Source of the DNA: Clostridia bacterium
GTDB taxonomy: Bacteria > Bacillota > Clostridia > Oscillospirales > CAG-272
Assembly (NCBI GenBank): GCA_017452895.1
Contig: JAFTLE010000064.1
Span: 1-40,381, forward strand
Length of the DNA stretch: 40,381 nt
Direction of reading: 5' to 3'
The notes below the pieces were generated by a model, which saw only the letters and a program-made list of their open reading frames with translations, made no database searches and was not told where the DNA came from. The position numbers and the translations under genes were made by a program. Numbering within the stretch: the stretch's first letter is position 1; every line of letters begins with the position of its first letter. Below, piece by piece: positions 1-5,782 of the stretch.

Positions 1-1710
1 GGGCTTGCGGTACTGAAGCAGGGCGCGCTGCATCGCCTTCTCGTGATAGTCACGGCAAACGGCAACGGGCTTTTCTGTCATCGGGTGCAGACCCGTGTAG
101 TACATCGCGGTCGAGATCGTGCCGGGGGTGGGATAAAAATCCTGCACCTGCTCCGGCGAATAGTTGAATTTGCGGAGCCAAAGTGCCATATCGACAGCAT
201 CGGCAAGCGTTGTGCCGGGGTGGCTCGACATCAGGTAGGGCACGAGATACTGCTCTCGCCCCGCCTTCGCCGAGGCGCGGAAGTACGCGTCACGGAAGTG
301 CTCGTAGACCTCAATTTTCGGCTTGCCCATCATCATCAGCGTGTGGTTGGCGCAATGCTCGGGCGCGACCTTCAGCTGTCCGCTGACGTGATACGCGGCA
401 AGCTGATCGAGGAATTTTGCGTGGTCCTTATCGTACATCAGGTAGTCGAAGCGGATGCCCGAGCGCACGAACACGCGCTTGACGCGCGGCAGTGCCGCCA
501 CGCGGCGCAAAAGCTCCGCGTACTCGGTGTGATCGTATGCGAGGAATTTGCAGGGGGTCGGTGCCAGGCACTTGCGGTCCTTGCACATCCCCTCTGTCAG
601 CTGGCGGCGGCAGGAGGGATTGCGGAAGTTCGCCGTCGGACCGCCAACATCGTGAATATAGCCCTTGAAATCGGGGAGTGCCGTGATTTTCTCCGCCTCG
701 GCAAGCACGCTCTCCATACTACGGGAGCGCACCTCACGCCCCTGATGGAAGGCAATGGCGCAGAAGTTACAGCCGCCAAAGCATCCACGGTTGTGCGCGA
801 TTGAGAATTTGACCTCGGCGATCGCGGGCACACCGCCTGATTTTTCATAGTCGGGATGATAGTCACGCGCATAGGGGAGCGCGTAGACCGCGTCAAGCTC
901 CGCGCGCTCAAGAGGCGGCATCGGCGGATTGGCGACAAGGAGCTTGCCGTCGTAGGTCTCCGTGACCGCCTTACCCGTGATCGCGTCCATATTGCGGTAC
1001 TGCACCGCAAAGGCGCGCGCGTAGGCGGGCTTGTCGGATTTCAGCGTATCATAGTCTCCGCAATCGACCGACGGAAAATGAACCGTATCGCCCACCTTCC
1101 CGAGCCAGACCGTGCCGCGCACATCGCGGATGCGCTTGATCGGCACGCCGCGCGATAAAAGCGCGGCAATACGCAACAGGATATTCTCACCCATTCCGTA
1201 GGTCAGCAGATCGGCGCGGCTGTCCACGAGGATGCTGCGGCGCACGCGGTCGTCCCAATAATCGTAGTGGGCGAAGCGGCGCAGCGATGCCTCAAGCCCG
1301 CCGAGGATGATCGGTACGTCGCCGTACGCCTCACGGATGCGGTTGGTGTAAACGATCACAGCGCGGTCGGGGCGCTTGCCCATCTCGCCGCCTGCGGTGT
1401 AGTAGTCGTAGGTGCGGCGGCGCTTTGCCACCGTGTAGTGCGCGACCATCGAGTCGATGTTGCCCGAGGTCACGAGGAAGCCGAGCCGCGGACGGCCGAA
1501 GCGGCAGAAATCCGCTGTGCTCTTATAGTCGGGCTGGGAGAGGATCGCCACGCGGTAGCCCGCATGCTCCAAAACGCGGGAGATGATGGCGACACCAAAG
1601 GACGGGTGATCCACGTAGGCGTCCCCCGTCACATATACGAAGTCAACGGCATCCCAGCCGCGCGCCGCCACATCGGCGGCGGTGGTGGGTAAAAACGCGC
1701 TCCGCTCCAT
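1..1710 (-). CDS. ygiQ: YgiQ family radical SAM protein, 3' end cut off by window edge
   Basis: The first 570 residues of a YgiQ-type radical SAM protein are visible; the family is usually somewhat longer, so the C-terminus lies outside the window. The N-terminus has the family's hallmark 'RGWDAVDFVYVTGDAYVDHP' followed by a B12-binding-like region with 'ILGGLEASLRRFAHYDYWDD'. The iron-sulfur cysteines are C310, C314 and C317 (CX3CX2C) in 'NRGCFGGCNFC', which coordinate the 4Fe-4S cluster that cleaves S-adenosylmethionine. The substrate of the family is not established. The ATG at 1710 overlaps the hisS stop codon (ATGA), so it is translationally coupled as the last visible gene of the repressor-mrnC-hisS-ygiQ operon. 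Family assignment is confident; biochemical role is not. Confidence 0.93.
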   Translation of the reverse strand, partial: MERSAFLPTTAADVAARGWDAVDFVYVTGDAYVDHPSFGVAIISRVLEHAGYRVAILSQPDYKSTADFCRFGRPRLGFLVTSGNIDSMVAHYTVAKRRRTYDYYTAGGEMGKRPDRAVIVYTNRIREAYGDVPIILGGLEASLRRFAHYDYWDDRVRRSILVDSRADLLTYGMGENILLRIAALLSRGVPIKRIRDVRGTVWLGKVGDTVHFPSVDCGDYDTLKSDKPAYARAFAVQYRNMDAITGKAVTETYDGKLLVANPPMPPLERAELDAVYALPYARDYHPDYEKSGGVPAIAEVKFSIAHNRGCFGGCNFCAIAFHQGREVRSRSMESVLAEAEKITALPDFKGYIHDVGGPTANFRNPSCRRQLTEGMCKDRKCLAPTPCKFLAYDHTEYAELLRRVAALPRVKRVFVRSGIRFDYLMYDKDHAKFLDQLAAYHVSGQLKVAPEHCANHTLMMMGKPKIEVYEHFRDAYFRASAKAGREQYLVPYLMSSHPGTTLADAVDMALWLRKFNYSPEQVQDFYPTPGTISTAMYYTGLHPMTEKPVAVCRDYHEKAMQRALLQYRKP

Positions 1711-2951
1711 CAGAGCGTAAAGTCGGCGAGGCGCACCTCGCGCTGCTCCGATCTCTCCATATCACGCAGGGCGGCAACCCCCGTGTCGATCTCGTTGTCG
1801 CCGAGGATGAGCGTGTAGCGCGCTCCCTTCTTGTTGGCGTATTTCATCTGTGCCTTCAGGCTACGGCCCATCAGGTCGCATTCCACGATATGCCCCTCAC
1901 GGCGCAGTCGCTCGGTGATGCCGAGGGCGCACTCCGCCGCACGCGCACCGAGCGCCGCGATATAAAGCACGGGGCGGGCAGGCTCGATGTCCGCCGTGCC
2001 GCACTCACGCATCGCAAGCACAAGGCGGGTCAGACCCATCGCAAATCCGATGCCGGGGAGCGCAGGGCCGCCCAGCTCCTCAACGAGTCCGTCGTAACGG
2101 CCGCCGCCGCAGACCGTGCTCTGCGCGCCGATGCCCTCGGCAACGAACTCAAACACGGTGCGGGTATAGTAGTCAAGACCGCGCACGATCGCGGGGTCGA
2201 TCACATACTCCACGCCCATCGCGTCAAGCATACGGCAGAGACTGTCGAAATGCGCGCGGCAGTCGGGGCAGAGATGGTCAAGCGTCCGCGGTGCCGCCGC
2301 GGCAAGCGCGGCGCACTCGGGATTCTTGCAATCGAGCAGGCGAAGCGGGTTGGTCACGAGACGCTTTTTGCAGGTGTCGCAGATCTCGCTTTCGTGCGAC
2401 TTGTAGTACTCAACGAGCGCACCGCGATAATTGGGTCGGCAGGACTTACAGCCGATCGAATTGAGGTGCAGCTTCACGTTTTTGAGCCCCAAGCGGCGCA
2501 AAACGCTCGCCGCAAGCGCGATCGAGGTCGCGTCGGCGGCAGGGGAATCCGCGCCGAACATCTCGGTGCCGAATTGGAAAAATTCACGGCTGCGCCCCGC
2601 CTGCGGTGCCTCGTGGCGGAAGCAGTTGATAATATAATAATACTTCAGCGGCATCGGATCGCCGTACCTGCCGTTTTCGATCAGCGCGCGCGCAACAGAG
2701 GCGGTTCCCTCAGGCCGCAGGGTGATCGAGCGACCCTCGTCGCGGTCGGCGAAGGTATACATCTCCTTTTGCACAACGTCGGTCGTGTCGCCGACACCGC
2801 GCACGAACAGCTCGGTATTCTCAAAGGTAGGCGTACGGATCTCGCCGAAGCCGTACTTCTCCGCCTCCTCCCGCATGATCCCCTCCATATAACGGAACAG
2901 GGGGGTCTCCTCGGGTAAAATGTCCATCGTGCCTTTAATCTTCTGTATCAT
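1710..2951 (-). CDS. hisS: Histidyl-tRNA synthetase
   Basis: Class II synthetase of 413 residues that charges tRNA-His in the cytoplasm. Seen in order: the N-terminal 'KIKGTMDILPEE', class II motif 2 ('REFFQFGTEMFG'), a middle insertion, the histidine-specific 'VRGLDYYTRTVFEF' and 'CGGGRYDGL' motifs, motif 3 ('GIGFAMGLTRLVL') and an anticodon-binding domain over about the last 90 residues. The insertion carries cysteine pairs (GCKSC, CDTC, CKNPEC, CPDC) that probably bind zinc, as in other clostridial HisRS. The ATG lies inside the 3' end of mrnC (17-base overlap) with 'GGACAAAACG' as weak Shine-Dalgarno. No T-box leader is seen before it; expression should follow the upstream repressor/mrnC transcript. 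Confidence 0.97.
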   Translation of the reverse strand: MIQKIKGTMDILPEETPLFRYMEGIMREEAEKYGFGEIRTPTFENTELFVRGVGDTTDVVQKEMYTFADRDEGRSITLRPEGTASVARALIENGRYGDPMPLKYYYIINCFRHEAPQAGRSREFFQFGTEMFGADSPAADATSIALAASVLRRLGLKNVKLHLNSIGCKSCRPNYRGALVEYYKSHESEICDTCKKRLVTNPLRLLDCKNPECAALAAAAPRTLDHLCPDCRAHFDSLCRMLDAMGVEYVIDPAIVRGLDYYTRTVFEFVAEGIGAQSTVCGGGRYDGLVEELGGPALPGIGFAMGLTRLVLAMRECGTADIEPARPVLYIAALGARAAECALGITERLRREGHIVECDLMGRSLKAQMKYANKKGARYTLILGDNEIDTGVAALRDMERSEQREVRLADFTL

Positions 2952-3324
2952 CGTTTTGTCCTTCCATGCTTAAAAGCGCGTCGATGCGCTCGTAATTTCC
3001 AAGGTAATAGTGCATCCCCAGCACGCACTCAAGTCCGGTTGCCGCCCGATAGTCGGCACCGCTCGTATGCTTCGGCGTTTGCAGATGCTTGTGATTTGCG
3101 CCGCGGCGGAAAACATCCGCCTCAAGCTCTGTAAAGTATGGTTTGCATTTTTCGGCAAGCCGCGCCTGCGCGGTCGCCGTAATATAGGTCTGCGTTTGGC
3201 GGTTCAGCTCGCCCGATCTCGGAATGCCTCGGCGCACCAGATGTGCCCTGATATAAAGGCTATGCACCGCATCCCCGAGGAAGGCGAGCGCCTCAACGCT
3301 CGGCAGCTCGTTTTGCCCGTTCAT
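2935..3324 (-). CDS. mrnC: Mini-ribonuclease III (23S rRNA maturation)
   Basis: A 129-residue protein, the length expected of Mini-III, an RNase III catalytic domain without the double-stranded-RNA-binding domain that trims 23S rRNA precursor ends in Bacillota. The signature 'ALAFLGDAVHSLYIR' holds catalytic Asp18, and the second acidic motif is 'TGLECVLGMHYYLGN' near residue 100. The basic central stretch 'RRGANHKHLQTPKH' is typical of the family. It starts 19 bases after the stop of the repressor gene, with 'GAAAGAGGAAAACGGT' before the ATG, and overlaps hisS, so all three are probably on one transcript. In other Bacillota mrnC usually follows cysS; here it precedes hisS. Confidence 0.93.
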   Translation of the reverse strand: MNGQNELPSVEALAFLGDAVHSLYIRAHLVRRGIPRSGELNRQTQTYITATAQARLAEKCKPYFTELEADVFRRGANHKHLQTPKHTSGADYRAATGLECVLGMHYYLGNYERIDALLSMEGQNDDTED

Positions 3325-3343
3325 ACCGTTTTCCTCTTTCGCC

Positions 3344-3922
3344 TCATTCTACGTGCGCGTGAAAGGCAACCACCTTGCCGAAAATACGCACGCGCTCGCG
3401 CTCACGCCCGACGTAGACCGTGGGGGCAATGCGCGGATTCTCGGACTTTAAGATCAGCTGCCGATGCTCGGGGTCCTGATACACGCGGCGCAAGAGTACG
3501 CCGTCGCCCACCGACAGCGCGGCAAGCTCACCGCCGCCGTAACGCTCACAGCGGCAAAGATATAAAAGGTCGCCGTCACAGATGCGGCCGCCCGTCATCC
3601 CCTCGCCCACAGCGTACAGACAAAAGTCGACGCGTCCGTCAGCGGTATGCCCCGAATCGCGGTAGATCGGCTGACCCGCCGCGTCAAGCCCGGACAAAAG
3701 CGGCAATCCGTCACCGCACCGCTCCTCGGTGAGCGTCAATAGCTCCGAGGGTGTCGTGCCCAGCGCCTCAGCAATCGCGGGTATGCGGTCAAGATAGATG
3801 CTGATGATCCCCTTCTCATAGCGGGAAACCGTCTGCTTCGTCGTGCCAAGACGGGTGGCAAGCTCCTCCAGCGTCATTCCGCGCAAAAGGCGAAGCTCCT
3901 TAATTTTTTCTCCAATCTCCAT
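3344..3922 (-). CDS. Phage CI/LexA-type repressor with substituted protease residues
   Basis: A 192-residue two-domain regulator. Residues 1-65 are an XRE helix-turn-helix ('GMTLEELATRLGTTKQTVSRYEKG'); residues 95-188 match the S24/LexA C-terminal fold (motif region 'AVGEGMTGGRICDGDLLYL', then 'LLRRVYQD', 'LILKSENPRIAP', 'VRIFGKVVA'). In self-cleaving members the first motif reads G-D-S-M and a lysine precedes the Arg of the second; here the serine position is Gly108 and the lysine position is Arg145, so autoproteolysis is not expected. Dimerisation and DNA binding may remain. It is divergent from the phage-like module at 4197-5648 and upstream of mrnC-hisS on the same strand with no terminator between. 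It probably binds the four operator sites at 4042-4180; that is inference. Confidence 0.88.
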   Translation of the reverse strand: MEIGEKIKELRLLRGMTLEELATRLGTTKQTVSRYEKGIISIYLDRIPAIAEALGTTPSELLTLTEERCGDGLPLLSGLDAAGQPIYRDSGHTADGRVDFCLYAVGEGMTGGRICDGDLLYLCRCERYGGGELAALSVGDGVLLRRVYQDPEHRQLILKSENPRIAPTVYVGRERERVRIFGKVVAFHAHVE

Positions 3923-3987
3923 TTTGCTCCTTTATTCCCAAGACTCCGCTCGGGGCGTTCCTTCGTCAATTGGACCGTTCCTTTTCA

Positions 3988-4016
3988 ATTATACATAAAA
4001 ACAACGCGAGATGCAA
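3988..4016 (-). promoter_or_regulatory. Sigma-A-type promoter for the repressor-mrnC-hisS-ygiQ transcript
   Basis: On the minus strand there is TTGCAT at 4016-4011, a 17-base spacer and a perfect TATAAT at 3993-3988. Transcription would begin near 3981, giving a leader of about 60 bases before the repressor ATG at 3922. It lies back to back with the plus-strand promoter at 4047-4075, with their -35 boxes about 30 bases apart, the layout of a phage-type switch. Confidence 0.8.
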
Positions 4017-4041
4017 CACTTTTTCAAAAAAAATTCAAAAA

Positions 4042-4058
4042 GTCACTTGACAAGTTAC
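4042..4058. promoter_or_regulatory. Operator-like site 1 (GTCACTTGACAAGTTAC)
   Basis: A 17-bp imperfect palindrome fitting GTNAC-N7-GTNAC. It overlaps the -35 box of the rightward promoter. Presumed target of the divergent repressor at 3344-3922 (inference from position and repetition). Confidence 0.7.
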
Positions 4059-4075
4059 AAATTCTGTGTTATGAT
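4047..4075 (+). promoter_or_regulatory. Consensus promoter of the phage-like module
   Basis: TTGACA (4047-4052), 17-base spacer, TATGAT (4070-4075). The -35 box is buried inside the first operator-like site (4042-4058) and the second site (4079-4095) covers the expected start near 4082, so a bound repressor should block it. Confidence 0.8.
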
Positions 4076-4078
4076 GAA

Positions 4079-4095
4079 GTAACGCAATAGGTGAC
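4079..4095. promoter_or_regulatory. Operator-like site 2 (GTAACGCAATAGGTGAC)
   Basis: Second 17-bp match to GTNAC-N7-GTNAC, centred 37 bp from site 1 and lying over the predicted transcription start. Its right half AGGTGAC is identical to that of site 4. Confidence 0.7.
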
Positions 4096-4110
4096 TCCCT
4101 TTCTCCACAG

Positions 4111-4127
4111 GTCACCCGTTGCGTAAC
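4111..4127. promoter_or_regulatory. Operator-like site 3 (GTCACCCGTTGCGTAAC)
   Basis: Third match, centred 32 bp from site 2 and in the opposite orientation. Together sites 2 and 3 form a long inverted repeat with 18-base arms (4079-4096 and 4110-4127), 15 of 18 positions paired. Confidence 0.7.
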
Positions 4128-4130
4128 GGC

Positions 4131-4152
4131 GGCGGTCGTTCCGCCATTTTTT
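4131..4152 (+). terminator. Short GC hairpin with T-run in the module leader
   Basis: GGCGG, five-base loop, CCGCC, then A and six T. It lies about 50 bases downstream of the predicted start of the rightward promoter and before the first gene, so it could end a short leader RNA or act as an attenuator. The stem is only 5 bp, so strength is uncertain. Confidence 0.5.
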
Positions 4153-4163
4153 GAAGCATGAAG

Positions 4164-4180
4164 GTCACCTGATAGGTGAC
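4164..4180. promoter_or_regulatory. Operator-like site 4 (GTCACCTGATAGGTGAC)
   Basis: The best copy: 7-bp arms GTCACCT/AGGTGAC are perfectly palindromic around GAT. It ends 16 bases before the GTG of the first module gene at 4197, so a bound protein could act as a roadblock or cover the ribosome binding site DNA. Confidence 0.75.
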
Positions 4181-4196
4181 AAAGGGGTGAAAAAGA

Positions 4197-4475
4197 GTGT
4201 TTTATCAATATAAGGAGGAGGGTGTCGCCTGCCATCGCAATGCGGATGCGATCCTCTCATCGATTGCCGCCGTGCGCGCGGAAATTGCCGCGGCGGAGGC
4301 GGAGCGCGTGCGCCTGCTTGCCGCCGCGCGGCAAAGCGATCTTGGCGGGATCCGCTCGCTTGCCGCGCTCTGCGATCGGGCAGAGGATCTGCGCGCGCGG
4401 CTCTCGCTTCTCTCGGACCTGCTCGACGGGCTGAAGGACGAGCTTGCCGCAAGCCTTTATGCCACGGGGTGCTGA
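4197..4475 (+). CDS. Small coiled-coil protein, first gene of phage-like module
   Basis: 92 residues from a GTG at 4197, preceded by 'GGGGTG' about 7 bases upstream. After 'MFYQYKEEGVACHRNAD' the protein is almost entirely alpha-helical and rich in Ala, Leu, Arg and Glu with heptad-like spacing ('AVRAEIAAAEAERVRLLAAARQ', 'LRARLSLLSDLLDGLKDEL'), suggesting a coiled-coil dimer. I do not recognise a family. The stop TGA is followed one base later by the ATG of the replication-protein gene, so the two are translationally linked. An overlapping frame from a GTG at 4222 has a strong AGGAGG only three bases upstream, but it is short and has poor composition; I prefer 4197. Confidence 0.65.
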   Translation: MFYQYKEEGVACHRNADAILSSIAAVRAEIAAAEAERVRLLAAARQSDLGGIRSLAALCDRAEDLRARLSLLSDLLDGLKDELAASLYATGC

Positions 4476-4476
4476 G

Positions 4477-5217
4477 ATGCGCGAGAATATCATACTGCAC
4501 CTCGATGCGCGCGATCAGCTTGCGCTGCTCTCGGATGCCGACCGCGGCCGGCTGCTGCTCGCTCTGTTTGCCGCCGCCGCAGAGGAGCCGATCCCCGCGC
4601 TTTCGCCCCCTGCCGAGATCGCGCTCGCGTTTTTGATGCAACGGATGCGTTACGATACCGTAAAGTACGAGCAGATCTGTGCAAAGAAACGTGAAAAGGC
4701 AGTAGAGCGCTGGAAAAACGAGAGAAAACGCACGGCATCCATGCCGTTGTATGCCAACGGATGCAACGGCATGGATACCGATACGGATACGGGTACGGAT
4801 ACGGATCGTACACTCTCTCCCCCAATAGCCCCCGCAGGGGGCGCGCGTGTGAAAGGGGCAAAGCGAGAGGAGCCTCCCGAGTTTGCCGCCTTCCTCGCGG
4901 CGTATCCGAAGAAAATCAACCGTGATGCCGCACGCACGGCGTACGCAGCGGCGCGCGCCCGCGGCGTGACGCACGAAGAAATCCTTGCAGGTCTTTCGCG
5001 CGCAAAAAGCAGTGACAGCCGCTTCCTCGGCGATCCGCGCTATATCCCCACCGCCGCCAAGTGGCTCGATTCGGAGGGCTATCGCGACGAGCACGCGCCG
5101 CCAAGCCGCGACCGCCTCGGCAATTTCGATACCGACGAGGTATTTAACCGCGCCGTCGAGCGCAGTTACCAAAAATTCAAGGAGCAGGAAAAAGAGGGGA
5201 CGATTGCGACTTTTTGA
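4477..5217 (+). CDS. Phage-type replisome organizer-like protein (DUF6291-like N-terminus)
   Basis: 246 residues. I chose the ATG at 4477, immediately after the previous stop (TGA-G-ATG), over an in-frame ATG at 4444 inside the upstream gene. Residues 1-80 resemble the N-terminal domain of phage replication proteins related to DUF6291 (helical, 'LAFLMQRMRYDTVKYEQICAKKREKAVERW'). Then comes a low-complexity acidic linker, TDTDTGTDTD at about 100-109, encoded by a GATACG hexanucleotide repeat, and a C-terminal domain starting 'PPEFAAFLAAYPKKINRDAARTAY' that resembles the C-terminal part of other phage replisome organizers. Such proteins open the origin and recruit helicase loader. No helicase or loader gene follows, so replication function here is unproven. 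Confidence 0.65.
   Translation: MRENIILHLDARDQLALLSDADRGRLLLALFAAAAEEPIPALSPPAEIALAFLMQRMRYDTVKYEQICAKKREKAVERWKNERKRTASMPLYANGCNGMDTDTDTGTDTDRTLSPPIAPAGGARVKGAKREEPPEFAAFLAAYPKKINRDAARTAYAAARARGVTHEEILAGLSRAKSSDSRFLGDPRYIPTAAKWLDSEGYRDEHAPPSRDRLGNFDTDEVFNRAVERSYQKFKEQEKEGTIATF
4774..4803 (+). repeat. Hexanucleotide GATACG repeat inside the replication-protein gene
   Basis: Five consecutive 6-base units (GATACC, GATACG, GATACG, GGTACG, GATACG) encode the Thr-Asp linker. Unit changes keep the reading frame. In several phages the origin iterons sit inside the initiator gene at its linker, so this is a candidate origin element, by analogy only. Confidence 0.7.
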
Positions 5218-5227
5218 AAAAAGTCGC
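5206..5227 (+). repeat. Perfect hairpin across the stop codon of the replication gene
   Basis: GCGACTTTTT and AAAAAGTCGC are 10-base perfect arms around GA; the TGA stop is at the tip. The core CTTTTTGAAAAAAG (5210-5223) recurs exactly at 23473-23486 in another intergenic region, so this is part of a dispersed intergenic repeat rather than a simple terminator. Confidence 0.65.
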
Positions 5228-5280
5228 CCAAAAACCTTTATGCGGAAAGGAGAATGGGCTATCGCCCTTCCCATTATTCA

Positions 5281-5310
5281 TTTTTTTGCCAAGCTTTTTT
5301 TGCAAAAAAA
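5281..5310. repeat. T/A-rich hairpin, TTTTTTTGC...GCAAAAAAA
   Basis: Nine-base perfect arms around a 12-base loop containing CAAGC. Nearly the same sequence, with longer arms, is found at 18346-18373, so it belongs to a repeated intergenic element. It lies directly upstream of the ribosome binding site of the next gene. Confidence 0.6.
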
Positions 5311-5330
5311 GCGGGAGAAAGGAAAAAATT

Positions 5331-5648
5331 ATGAACTGTTACAAATTACCGCTTGACGTTGAGCGCACGGTTGCCGACCTCTGTCTTGGCTACCGTCGGC
5401 GAGAGAATCTTTTGCTGCGTGGCGAGCTGTTACCTGCGACCGCGGCGGAGTTTATGCGGATCAACGCCGCAATCGACGGCGCGCTGGAGGATGAGTGCGA
5501 GATTGCCATTCGCAAGACGATTCTTGAGGATCTCGCCGAACGCCGCGGCCACCGCCGCTCCCCCCTTGCCTTTATCAGCGTGAATACCTATAAGGAACGC
5601 AAAAAGCGCACGAAGTACAACATTGCCCGCAGGCTGTCCTTGATCTGA
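5331..5648 (+). CDS. Small phage-like protein, RinA/ArpU-type C-terminus
   Basis: 105 residues from the ATG at 5331, chosen because 'GGAGAAAGGAAAAAATT' gives a good ribosome binding site; an upstream in-frame ATG would read through the intergenic hairpins. Pattern: 'YKLPLDVERTVADLCLGYRRRENLLL' near the N-terminus, 'INAAIDGALEDECEIAIRKTILEDL' in the middle, and the ending 'NTYKERKKRTKYNIARRLSLI'. This resembles phage late-regulator proteins of the RinA/ArpU kind, which often end in a basic helix followed by a Y-x-v-A-k-x-L-g-l-I motif. The match is from memory and partial. It is the last gene of the module; nothing structural of a phage follows. Confidence 0.6.
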   Translation: MNCYKLPLDVERTVADLCLGYRRRENLLLRGELLPATAAEFMRINAAIDGALEDECEIAIRKTILEDLAERRGHRRSPLAFISVNTYKERKKRTKYNIARRLSLI

Positions 5649-5728
5649 TTTACGGATCGGATAAGTTCCACCGACCACTCCCACTTCATTTCCTTCGTGG
5701 ATCGCGGGGTGTCACTTATGCGGTATGG

Positions 5729-5766
5729 AACAAAGATCCCCCGTCATAAACGGGGGATCTTTTGTT
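5729..5766. terminator. Bidirectional terminator between the phage-like module and lysS
   Basis: Strong 15-bp stem with arms AACAAAGATCCCCCG and CGGGGGATCTTTTGTT (one extra T) around TCATAAA. It is placed to stop both rightward transcripts from 5648 and leftward transcripts leaving lysS at 5783. In the 80 bases between 5648 and this hairpin I see no gene. Confidence 0.8.
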
Positions 5767-5782
5767 CTTTCAGCCTCCGATC

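Noticed and set aside
2951..3344. T-box leader for hisS
   Set aside because: hisS starts inside mrnC with no intergenic room, and no T-box sequence or antiterminator pair was seen upstream of the operon.
4222..4434. A frame starting at GTG 4222 after AGGAGG
   Set aside because: The spacing of about 3 bases is too short, and the product is a basic, low-complexity shadow of the coiled-coil gene in another frame.
4165..5274. A 369-residue minus-strand frame across the phage-like module
   Set aside because: Arg/Ala/Gly-rich with no domain or ribosome binding site. The plus-strand genes have start sites, coupling and recognisable motifs.
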